Program-made: the position numbers and the translations under genes
Notes under the pieces: model-generated
Told to the model about the DNA's origin: nothing
The model's database searches: none
What the model saw: only the letters and a program-made list of their open reading frames with translations
Shown here: positions 1 to 6,491 of the stretch, in pieces
How the letters are laid out: the number at the start of each line of letters is the position of its first letter
Numbering within the stretch: position 1 is the stretch's first letter
Source: Defluviitaleaceae bacterium
Lineage (GTDB): Bacteria; Bacillota; Clostridia; Lachnospirales; WQUN01
Direction of reading: 5' to 3'
Length of the DNA: 47,978 bases
Assembly (NCBI GenBank): GCA_009786535.1
Contig: WQRX01000021.1
Coordinates: forward strand, 2,363-50,340

Positions 1-204
1 ATTGCCGCCGTGGACATTCACAAGCATGGGAGCGTTCCCATCGGGAATTTCCACCCCTTCACAGCAAAGGGGCTGCCCCACAACAATGCCCACGGGCAAG
101 CTCTTGCGCGGTGCTTGCGGCAAGGGGGAAAGGTCGGCAATGCCGATAAGGGTACAGCCCTCGTTATGTAATAGTCGGGTTAGGGCTTGGGTTAACGTTG
201 ACAT
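1..204 (-). CDS. N-terminal part of a QueG-like (epoxyqueuosine reductase-like) protein, cut by window edge
   Basis: The ATG at 204 (minus) opens a frame that runs off the left edge, giving 68 residues. A good ribosome binding site (AAAGGAG, 8 bases upstream) supports the start. The peptide has the pattern seen at the start of QueG-related proteins of anaerobes: a hydrophobic GC-LIGIADLS stretch, an LP-x-RKSLPVGIVVG stretch, and then a Cys-Cys pair. The cobalamin and 4Fe-4S domains expected for that family would lie outside the window, so the function is an inference from the first 68 residues only. It is divergent from the response regulator at 354. A 12-bp palindrome (28-39) lies inside the frame. 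Confidence 0.5.
   Translation of the reverse strand, partial: MSTLTQALTRLLHNEGCTLIGIADLSPLPQAPRKSLPVGIVVGQPLCCEGVEIPDGNAPMLVNVHGGN
28..39. repeat. 12-bp GGGAGCGCTCCC-type palindrome, copy 1
   Basis: GGGAGCGTTCCC, one base off the perfect palindrome. It lies inside the minus-strand QueG-like frame, where it is read as Gly-Asn-Ala-Pro. Confidence 0.7.
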
Positions 205-281
205 GGGGCGGCTCCTTTATGGATTAGAAATAATAATATAAGAATTACGCATATCATACATGGTTTTTCGTTGACTTTCAA

Positions 282-309
282 TTGAGATTCCCTGCACATT
301 CTATATAAT
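282..309 (+). promoter_or_regulatory. Candidate sigma-A promoter for the two-component genes
   Basis: TTGAGA at 282-287 and TATAAT at 304-309 are separated by 16 bases. The -10 box lies 44 bases upstream of the response regulator start. It was judged by eye. Confidence 0.5.
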
Positions 310-353
310 AGACGCACCCCGCTTCCCATTTTCCCATGAAAGGAGCGTTTTGC

Positions 354-1028
354 ATGTTTCGCATTCTGGTAGTCGAAGACGATGTAAACACGCGCAAGCT
401 GATGTGTGCGGTGTTAAAGCAGCAGGGCTTTGTACCGCTACAAGCCAAAGACGGCGACGCGGCACTTGCCGTAATGGAACGCGAACACATAGACCTTGTG
501 GTGCTGGATTTAATGATGCCCAACATGGACGGCATAGCCCTAACACGGGCGCTGCGCGCCGCATGGAAGCACCTGCCTATTTTGATGGTAACGGCAAAGC
601 AGGAAGCGGCAGACAAGCACATGGGCTTCCTTGCGGGTACGGACGATTATATGGTAAAGCCCGTAGACGAACAGGAAATGGTGCTTCGCATACGCGCATT
701 GCTTCGGCGGTCGCAAATTGCCAGCGAGCAGAAGATTGAGCTTGGCGCGGTCACGCTGGATTATAACGGCTTTGCGGTGCGCGGTCATGGGCAAGAGGTG
801 GTGCTTCCGCAAAAGGAATTTCAATTGCTGTTTAAGCTTATGGCGTACCCCGGCATGATTTTTACGCGTATTCAGCTTATGGAAGAAATTTGGGGGCTGG
901 AGGAAGACACCAGCGACCATACCCTTAACGTACATATCAGCCGCCTGCGCGAACGCTTCAGCGGGTGGAAGGAATTTGAAATTGCCACCATTCGCGGAGT
1001 GGGGTATAAGGGCATACGCAGCATATGA
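354..1028 (+). CDS. OmpR/PhoB-family response regulator
   Basis: This is a 224-residue DNA-binding response regulator of usual family length. The receiver domain occupies residues 2-115, with the acidic pair Asp9-Asp10, phospho-acceptor Asp52, Thr80 and Lys102. The C-terminal winged-helix domain (about 125-222) has the family's HISRLRERF recognition-helix segment and the closing RGVGYK motif. I chose the ATG at 354 and not the in-frame ATG at 336, because the Shine-Dalgarno AAAGGAG overlaps the latter and sits 8 bases before 354. The stop overlaps the kinase start (ATGA), so the pair is translationally coupled. The signal sensed is unknown. The glycine reductase genes begin only 41 bases after the kinase, so a regulatory link is possible but unproven. 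Confidence 0.95.
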   Translation: MFRILVVEDDVNTRKLMCAVLKQQGFVPLQAKDGDAALAVMEREHIDLVVLDLMMPNMDGIALTRALRAAWKHLPILMVTAKQEAADKHMGFLAGTDDYMVKPVDEQEMVLRIRALLRRSQIASEQKIELGAVTLDYNGFAVRGHGQEVVLPQKEFQLLFKLMAYPGMIFTRIQLMEEIWGLEEDTSDHTLNVHISRLRERFSGWKEFEIATIRGVGYKGIRSI

Positions 1029-2074
1029 AGCAGAAGGGGCGGTGGGGCTTAGCAGCGTTGCTGGTTTTCTATGTATTCTTAATGATGCTTGCCGCCATGC
1101 TGCTTGCGGGTATTTTGGTAATGATTTTTAATCGGCTGGGCATTCCCCTGTGGGTGCATGAAGCAGACGCAGATTTTCGCCCTATTGGGTTGCTTGCAGG
1201 CATGACGGTGCTTTCTATCGGCATTGGTACGGCAATGGCGTCGTTTTTTAGCCGCCATGCCTTGCGCCCCATTCGCCGCTTGGTAGAAGCCATGCGAAAA
1301 GTCGCACAGGGCGACTTCACCGTACGCGCGGAAGGCAAGGACAGTATTCACGAACTGGAAGACCTGTACACAAGCTTCAACCAAATGACGCGGGAGCTTT
1401 CCTCTACCCAAACCTTGCGCAATGATTTTATTAACAATTTTTCCCATGAATTTAAGACGCCTATCGTTTCTATCCGCGGCTTTGCAAAATTGTTAAAGGA
1501 AGGGGATTTGACGGAAGCCGAAAGGCAGGAATACCTGGAAATTATTATTGCCGAAAGTCAGCGCCTATCCGCCCTCGCCACCAATGTATTAAACCTGTCG
1601 AAGTACGAAGCCATGGAAATTGTAGCAAAAAAAGAAGCCTTCCGCTTGGACGAGCAGCTGCGCCGCACCATTGCAATGACCGAACCCCTGTGGGCGGAAA
1701 AATCGCTGAACATGGACATTGCGCTGGAAGAAGTCACCTTTAACGGTAATGCCGACCTTATCCAGCAGGCGTGGCTTAACCTCATTGATAATGCCATCAA
1801 ATTTTCCCCGATTGGGGGCAGGTGTATTATGCGGCTAATACACCTGCACGGCAAAGTGCGCTTTACCCTGCAGGACGAAGGCGAAGGTATGGACGAAGAA
1901 ACCCAAGGGCATATCTTCGATAAATTTTACCAAGGCGACGCCTCACACAGCCGTACAGGCAATGGGCTGGGCTTGCCCATGGTGCGCCGAATTGTAGAAT
2001 TACACGGCGGAGGCATTTACGTAAAAAGCGCCCCCAACGAAGGAAGCGCCTTTGAAGTGATATTGCCCATGTAA
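1025..2074 (+). CDS. Sensor histidine kinase, HAMP-type
   Basis: This 349-residue membrane kinase is the partner of the preceding response regulator (4-base overlap). Two transmembrane segments (about 13-35 and 54-75) enclose a very short external loop of about 18 residues, so sensing is probably within the membrane or through a partner. A HAMP linker follows (about 76-130). The HisKA domain has its phospho-accepting His141 in NNFSHEFKTPI. The HATPase domain shows the N box (NLIDNAIKFSP), the G1 box (DEGEGMD), the F box (IFDKFYQ) and the G2 box (GNGLGLPMV). The short-loop architecture resembles stress- or antibiotic-sensing kinases of Firmicutes. The ligand cannot be told from sequence. Confidence 0.95.
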   Translation: MKQKGRWGLAALLVFYVFLMMLAAMLLAGILVMIFNRLGIPLWVHEADADFRPIGLLAGMTVLSIGIGTAMASFFSRHALRPIRRLVEAMRKVAQGDFTVRAEGKDSIHELEDLYTSFNQMTRELSSTQTLRNDFINNFSHEFKTPIVSIRGFAKLLKEGDLTEAERQEYLEIIIAESQRLSALATNVLNLSKYEAMEIVAKKEAFRLDEQLRRTIAMTEPLWAEKSLNMDIALEEVTFNGNADLIQQAWLNLIDNAIKFSPIGGRCIMRLIHLHGKVRFTLQDEGEGMDEETQGHIFDKFYQGDASHSRTGNGLGLPMVRRIVELHGGGIYVKSAPNEGSAFEVILPM

Positions 2075-2075
2075 C

Positions 2076-2117
2076 ATATTTACAACCGTACATAAATATG
2101 GTACTTTTGCGTACCAT
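2076..2117 (+). promoter_or_regulatory. Two overlapping inverted repeats over the grdX start
   Basis: ATGGTAC (2098-2104) pairs with GTACCAT (2111-2117) across a 6-base loop. ATATTTA (2076-2082) pairs with TAAATAT (2093-2099). The two stems share bases 2098-2099, so they are mutually exclusive, and the second arm of the first stem covers the likely grdX start codon at 2116. No Shine-Dalgarno is obvious here. This could be an operator or a translation-controlling hairpin. The function is inference. Confidence 0.4.
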
Positions 2118-2484
2118 GGAACACATTCAAATTTTTACCAACAACCCTGCGGTACGCGCGGCGTACCCTGATACGGTTTACTGGGTAGATGGCGCTGTCG
2201 CCGACGTTTTTACCGCCGTGCGTGATGCGGTGCATACGGGAGCAAAAGTACTGAGCCACCCGCTAAGCGGAAGCATTAAGCCGTGGCAAAGTCCGTATAA
2301 GAGCATCGCCGTTTCCCGCAGTGCAGGAGCGCTGTGCTTCGGCTCATTGCAGCGTATAGAATCCGCCATTGCGGCGTTAAATAAAGGCACCCAAGCCGTA
2401 TCTGCTTTATCCGAATCGGTGTTAGAAGATTTCCAAATCATAGACCTGGATTTAATCAAAAATGTAAGCGATAATCCGCGCTAA
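2116..2484 (+). CDS. grdX: GrdX family protein of the glycine reductase locus
   Basis: This 122-residue small protein has the hallmark features of GrdX: an N-terminal ITNNP-like stretch (here IFTNNPAV), then LSHPLSGSIKPWQSPYKSI in the middle. GrdX is typically the first gene of glycine/sarcosine/betaine reductase operons. Its biochemical role is not established. The frame is open from 2098, but I prefer the ATG at 2116, because family members begin within a few residues of the TNNP motif. An inverted repeat spans the start. It is followed after 30 bases by trxB and lies 41 bases downstream of the histidine kinase gene, with no room for a glycine riboswitch. Confidence 0.8.
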   Translation: MEHIQIFTNNPAVRAAYPDTVYWVDGAVADVFTAVRDAVHTGAKVLSHPLSGSIKPWQSPYKSIAVSRSAGALCFGSLQRIESAIAALNKGTQAVSALSESVLEDFQIIDLDLIKNVSDNPR

Positions 2485-2514
2485 AGCGCGAATTACGCGC
2501 AGGAGCGTGGTAAA

Positions 2515-3492
2515 ATGGTATATGACATTCTTATCGTAGGCGCGGGGCCCGGCGGGCTAACCGCAGGTATGTACGGCAGCCGTGCAAAGCTAAGCACCGC
2601 CATAATCGAAAAAGGCAAGGCGGGCGGGCAAGCCGCCACCACAACGGAGATGGAAAACTACCCCGGCTTCTTCCGCGAAACGACAGGTCCCGGTGTAATG
2701 GGCGAGTTTGAGGCACATGCAAAGCAATTTGGCACGGTTTTTTTGAAGGGGAATGTGACCGAGGTTTCGCTGGAAGGCGAGGTAAAATCCGTCACTACTT
2801 CCGCGGGCGAAACCTACCAAGCCCGCGCAATTATCCTGGCTCCGGGTGCCGAGCCGCGTACCATTGGCGTACCCGGCGAGGGCAAGCTGCGCGGTAAGGG
2901 CGTGAGCTATTGCGCAACCTGCGACGCGGATTTCTTTGAAGAACTGGACGTGGTTGTCATTGGCAGCGGCGACGCGGCAATAGAAGAAGCGATGTACCTC
3001 ACTAAATTTGTAGAATCTGTGACTATCGTAGTTATCCATGACGAGGGTATTCTGGACTGCAACAAGCGCAGTGCGCAAAAAGCCTTCGAAAACTCCAAAT
3101 TCAAGTGGGTGTGGAACAGCACCGTAGAGGAAATTCAAGGCGACGAAATGGTGGAGGGCGTACTGGTAAAAAATATCCGCACAGGCGAAAAGCGGGTGCT
3201 GGAGGTAAACGGCGTCTTTGTTTTCATTGGCGCGCAGCCGAAGACGGATTTCCTAAAGGGCAAAATTACGCTGGATGAGTGGGGCTATATCCCCACATCC
3301 GAAAAAATGGAAACCAATATTGCGGGCGTGTATGCCGTGGGCGATGCGCGGGCAAAATATTTACGCCAAGTGGTCACCGCCGCCGCTGATGGGGCAATTG
3401 CCGCTTGCGCGGCGGAAAAATTTCTGGAAGGTCACGTAGAAGGGCGCTTAACACGCGAAGATATAGAAAACCTTACGAAGGGAGCAAAATAA
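2515..3492 (+). CDS. trxB: Thioredoxin reductase of the glycine reductase system
   Basis: This 325-residue flavoprotein moves electrons from NAD(P)H to the neighbouring thioredoxin, the reductant of glycine reductase. It has an FAD-binding GAGPGG at residues 9-14, a redox pair Cys133-Ala-Thr-Cys136 in SYCATCDADFF, a nucleotide-binding GSGDAA (about 150-155), and the C-terminal FAD motif around GDARAKYLRQV with the following alanine-rich helix. Length is normal for low-molecular-weight TrxR. The Shine-Dalgarno AGGAG (2501-2505) precedes the start. The stop overlaps the trxA start (TAATG), so translation is coupled. Grd-linked TrxB proteins are often less NADPH-specific than the housekeeping enzyme; cofactor preference is not decidable here. 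Confidence 0.93.
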   Translation: MVYDILIVGAGPGGLTAGMYGSRAKLSTAIIEKGKAGGQAATTTEMENYPGFFRETTGPGVMGEFEAHAKQFGTVFLKGNVTEVSLEGEVKSVTTSAGETYQARAIILAPGAEPRTIGVPGEGKLRGKGVSYCATCDADFFEELDVVVIGSGDAAIEEAMYLTKFVESVTIVVIHDEGILDCNKRSAQKAFENSKFKWVWNSTVEEIQGDEMVEGVLVKNIRTGEKRVLEVNGVFVFIGAQPKTDFLKGKITLDEWGYIPTSEKMETNIAGVYAVGDARAKYLRQVVTAAADGAIAACAAEKFLEGHVEGRLTREDIENLTKGAK

Positions 3493-3818
3493 TGATTGAA
3501 TTAAACAAAGAAAATTTTGAAGCCGAGGTATTACAAGCAGAGGGCTTAGTGTTCGTTGACTTTTGGAGCGAAAAGTGCGAGCCCTGCATGGCACTCATGC
3601 CCGAGGTTATCGCCTTTGCAGAAAAAAATGCGGGTAAGGCGAAATTTTGCAAGCTGGACACGGCGGGCAACAAGCGCCTTGCCATCAGCCAGAAGGTAAT
3701 GGGCATACCCACGCTGGTTTTTTACAAAAACGGCGAGAAGGTTCACACCTTTGATGCGGGCATGATTGACAGTGGGGGCATTGCCGCCGTGCAGAAAAAG
3801 TTGGATGAGTTGGTTTAA
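3492..3818 (+). CDS. trxA: Thioredoxin with CEPC active site
   Basis: This 108-residue single-domain thioredoxin has the usual fold landmarks: FVDFWSEKC before the active site, the cis-proline MGIPTLVFY loop, and a short C-terminal helix. The active site is Cys29-Glu-Pro-Cys32 where housekeeping thioredoxins have CGPC, and Ser-Glu-Lys replaces the common Trp-Cys context. Thioredoxins encoded in grd operons are known to carry unusual active sites. In the pathway it reduces the GrdA selenoprotein after each turnover. The start overlaps the trxB stop by one base, and grdE follows after 21 bases. Confidence 0.92.
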   Translation: MIELNKENFEAEVLQAEGLVFVDFWSEKCEPCMALMPEVIAFAEKNAGKAKFCKLDTAGNKRLAISQKVMGIPTLVFYKNGEKVHTFDAGMIDSGGIAAVQKKLDELV

Positions 3819-3839
3819 TGTCCAAAAGGAGGCATTCAT

Positions 3840-5144
3840 ATGCGTTTAGAAATCGGCGAAATTAAAATTAACGACGTGCAATTTGGTGCGGTAACCGAGG
3901 TTAAAAGCGGTACGCTTCACATTAACAAGGACGAACTGGCGAAGGTCACAGGGGCAGACGAGCGGATAAAATCCGTTGAAGTATTCCTTGCGCGACCGGG
4001 CGAATCGGTGCGGATTATCCCTGTAAAGGACGTCATTGAACCGCGGGTGAAGGTAGACTGCGATAGCGGCAAGGTCGTTAAAGGGGGTATTTTCCCCGGC
4101 TTTATGGCGGACGTTACACAGGTGGGCGAAGGGCGTACTCACGTACTAAAGGGCGCGGCGGTAGTAACTACGGGCAAAATCGTGGGCTTCCAAGAAGGCA
4201 TTATTGATATGTGCGGCGCGGGTGCGGAGTATACGCCCTTTTCGCAGACACAAAACGTGGTGCTTAAAATCGAACCCATTGACGGTATCAAGCAGCATGA
4301 GCATGAAGTAGTTGTACGGCTTGCGGGCTTCCGCGCGGCAAATTATTTGGGCGAAGCGGGCAAAAATGTAAGACCCGATACGGAAAAGGTGTACGAAACG
4401 CTGCCCCTGCTTCAACAGGCGGCACAGTACCCCCATTTGCCCAAAGTGGCGTATGTATACATGCTGCAAACCCAAGGCTTGCTGCACAACACCTTCTACT
4501 ACGGCGTGGACGTGCGGCAAATTGTACCCACCTTCATGTACCCGACGGAAATTATGGACGGCGCAATTGTAAGCGGAAACTGCGTTTCGGCGTGTGATAA
4601 AAACCCCACCTACATTCATGCCAACAATCCCGTAATCGAGGACCTGTACGCAGAACATGGCAAAACCATCAACTTCCTTGGCTGTGTTATCACCAACGAA
4701 AACGTGACGCTGGCAGACAAGGAGCGCTCCTCTAACATGACGGCGAAGCTTATCGAATTTTTGGGCGCGGAAGCGGTCATTATCTCGGAAGAAGGCTTCG
4801 GCAACCCCGATGCGGACTTGGTAATGAATTGCAACAAAATAGAAGCCAAGGGCATTAAAACCGTATTAATCACCGATGAATACGCGGGGCAGGACGGTGC
4901 GTCCCAGTCCCTAGCCGATTCTACCCCCTTGGGGAATGCTTGTGTAACGGCGGGCAATGCCAACCAAGTTATCACCATGCCGCCCATGCAAACCGTCATC
5001 GGCTACCCCGAAGTCGCCCACGTAATCGCAGGCGGCTGGGAAGGGTCACTTGCCCCCGACGGCAGCATTACGGCAGAAATTCAAGTAATCATCGGCGCAA
5101 CCAATGAACTGGGCTTTGGCAAGCTAAGCGCAAAAGCGGTGTAA
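3840..5144 (+). CDS. grdE: Glycine reductase component B, alpha/beta proprotein
   Basis: This 434-residue proprotein is the substrate-binding component for glycine (protein B) of the selenium-dependent glycine reductase, which yields acetyl phosphate and ammonia. In the family it is cleaved before a cysteine that becomes a pyruvoyl group that binds the amino group of the substrate. The expected site is visible at Asn247-Cys248 in GNCVSACDKNPTY. A strong Shine-Dalgarno (AAAAGGAGG) precedes the ATG at 3840. Its obligate partner GrdB (a selenoprotein) and components A and C (GrdA, GrdCD) are absent downstream, where a terminator and sigG follow. The frame ends in TAA, with no in-frame TGA to suggest a fused selenoprotein. 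Confidence 0.95.
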   Translation: MRLEIGEIKINDVQFGAVTEVKSGTLHINKDELAKVTGADERIKSVEVFLARPGESVRIIPVKDVIEPRVKVDCDSGKVVKGGIFPGFMADVTQVGEGRTHVLKGAAVVTTGKIVGFQEGIIDMCGAGAEYTPFSQTQNVVLKIEPIDGIKQHEHEVVVRLAGFRAANYLGEAGKNVRPDTEKVYETLPLLQQAAQYPHLPKVAYVYMLQTQGLLHNTFYYGVDVRQIVPTFMYPTEIMDGAIVSGNCVSACDKNPTYIHANNPVIEDLYAEHGKTINFLGCVITNENVTLADKERSSNMTAKLIEFLGAEAVIISEEGFGNPDADLVMNCNKIEAKGIKTVLITDEYAGQDGASQSLADSTPLGNACVTAGNANQVITMPPMQTVIGYPEVAHVIAGGWEGSLAPDGSITAEIQVIIGATNELGFGKLSAKAV

Positions 5145-5236
5145 ATGCAACGCAATGTAATACTACTGTAAATATGAAATGATTGTAACCCAAACGTAAC
5201 AAGAACATATTTCCAGTATAATCTTACCTTCCAAGG

Positions 5237-5294
5237 AAAACCTGTAAATGTTACCAATGGCAAAAAATTGGTATAACAAATTACAGGTTTTTTT
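5237..5294 (+). terminator. Long two-part terminator after grdE
   Basis: AAAACCTGTAA (5237-5247) pairs with TTACAGGTTTT (5281-5291) and runs into T residues. Inside it TTACCAAT pairs with ATTGGTA, giving a nested hairpin. It closes the grd transcript 92 bases after the grdE stop. Confidence 0.85.
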
Positions 5295-5299
5295 GCGAC

Positions 5300-5323
5300 A
5301 ATTTTTAGCTAATGCTAAAAATT
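5300..5323 (+). promoter_or_regulatory. Perfect 10-bp hairpin in the sigG leader
   Basis: AATTTTTAGC (5300-5309), loop TAAT, GCTAAAAATT (5314-5323). It ends 7 bases before the sigG Shine-Dalgarno (AGGAGG near 5330). It may limit translation of read-through RNA or act as an operator. A leader stem-loop of sigG is known to tune expression in Bacillus subtilis; equivalence here is inference. Confidence 0.45.
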
Positions 5324-5340
5324 ACGCGTAGGAGGCGTAC

Positions 5341-6117
5341 ATGCACAGCAGCAAGGTGGAGATTTGCGGCGTAAATACGGCTAAGCTGCCGATTTTGAAG
5401 GGGGACGAGAAGCGCGCATTGTTTGAGCGTATCAATGAGGGCGACGAAGAAGCGCGGGAGCAATATATTTTTGGCAATTTGCGCTTGGTGCTTAGCATTA
5501 TCCAGCGCTTTAATAATCGGGGCGAGAACGCAGACGACATTTTTCAAGTGGGCTGCATTGGGCTGATTAAAGCGATAGATAATTTTGACACGGGGCAGGG
5601 GGTGCAGTTTTCTACCTATGCTGTACCGATGATAATTGGGGAAATTAGGCGGTATTTAAGGGATAACAATACGATACGGGTGAGCCGTTCGCTGCGGGAT
5701 ATTGCATACAAGGCATTGGGCGTAAAGGAAAAATTGACCACGCAAAACGCGAAGGAGCCTGATATAGAAGAAATTGCACGGGAGATGGGACTTCCCAAAG
5801 AGGACGTGCAGCTGGCGCTGGACGCGATACAAGACCCCGTTTCGTTGTTCGAGCCTGTGTACCACGACGGGGTAGACGCGATTTTCGTAATGGACCAAGT
5901 GAGTGATGAGAAAAATACAGATAATCGCTGGCTGGAGGATTTGTCGCTGAGCGAGGCGCTTAAACGCTTGGGTGAGCGGGAAAAAACGATAGTAAACATG
6001 CGGTTTTATGACGGAAAAACCCAAATGGAAGTGGCAGACGAGATAGGCATTTCTCAAGCACAGGTGTCGCGGTTGGAAAAGAATGCGCTAAAGAGTATGA
6101 AGAAATATATTTGCTAA
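5341..6117 (+). CDS. sigG: Sporulation sigma factor SigG (late forespore)
   Basis: This 258-residue sigma-70 family factor directs late forespore transcription. The N-terminus carries the SigG-specific KVEICGVNTAKLP stretch. Region 2 follows (GNLRLVLSIIQRFNNRGEN, DDIFQVGCIGLIKAIDNF, FSTYAVPMIIGEIRRYLRD), then region 3 and a region 4 HTH (TQMEVADEIGISQAQVSRLE). Length matches family members. The start has AGGAGG 6-7 bases upstream. In most Firmicutes sigG sits behind spoIIGA-sigE; here it follows the glycine reductase genes, separated by a terminator and a leader hairpin. spoVS follows 98 bases later. Regulation by SigF would be expected, but I could not pick a convincing SigF promoter. Confidence 0.96.
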   Translation: MHSSKVEICGVNTAKLPILKGDEKRALFERINEGDEEAREQYIFGNLRLVLSIIQRFNNRGENADDIFQVGCIGLIKAIDNFDTGQGVQFSTYAVPMIIGEIRRYLRDNNTIRVSRSLRDIAYKALGVKEKLTTQNAKEPDIEEIAREMGLPKEDVQLALDAIQDPVSLFEPVYHDGVDAIFVMDQVSDEKNTDNRWLEDLSLSEALKRLGEREKTIVNMRFYDGKTQMEVADEIGISQAQVSRLEKNALKSMKKYIC

Positions 6118-6215
6118 CACCAATGCATAGCATTTTTACAATACATGTGATATAGTGCGCACACGGCAAAGCCGTAAAGACGATTCACATTTAACGAAAC
6201 AGGAGGCGAATTGAA

Positions 6216-6476
6216 ATGGAAGTATTGCGCGTATCATCTAAGTCCGAACCCAAGTCGGTAGCGGGGGCGATTGCCGCCATTCTGCGTAACGACCAACCCG
6301 TGGAAATTAACGCCATTGGCGCCGCCGCGGTTAACCAGGTGGTAAAAAGCATTGCCGTAGCGCGTGGCTACGTAGCCCCCAACGGAATTGACCTTGTATG
6401 CATTCCCGCCTTTTCGCAATTAGAAGTGGACGGGCAGGAGAAAACGTCGATTAAATTTATTGTGGAGAAGCGGTAA
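6216..6476 (+). CDS. spoVS: Stage V sporulation protein S
   Basis: This 86-residue protein is nearly full-family consensus: MEVLRVSSKSEPKSVAGAIA at the start, an INAIGAAAVNQVVKSIAVARG helix, and a C-terminal IPAFSQLEVDGQEKTSIKF strand region. SpoVS belongs to the Alba-like fold group and affects septation and progress past stage V of sporulation in Bacillus. The Shine-Dalgarno AGGAGG lies 7-8 bases upstream. A possible extended -10 (TGATATAGT, ending 6156) lies in the 98-base gap after sigG, with no good -35. It converges on addA with only 15 bases between. Confidence 0.96.
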   Translation: MEVLRVSSKSEPKSVAGAIAAILRNDQPVEINAIGAAAVNQVVKSIAVARGYVAPNGIDLVCIPAFSQLEVDGQEKTSIKFIVEKR

Positions 6477-6491
6477 TCGTAATTACGTAGT

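Noticed and set aside
2060..2116. A glycine riboswitch ahead of the grd genes
   Set aside because: Only 41 bases separate the kinase stop from grdX and they form short AT-rich inverted repeats; a glycine aptamer needs far more sequence.
5100..5240. A selenoprotein (grdA or grdB) continuing from grdE by TGA readthrough
   Set aside because: grdE ends in TAA, the following 90 bases have stops in all frames I followed, and a terminator comes next.
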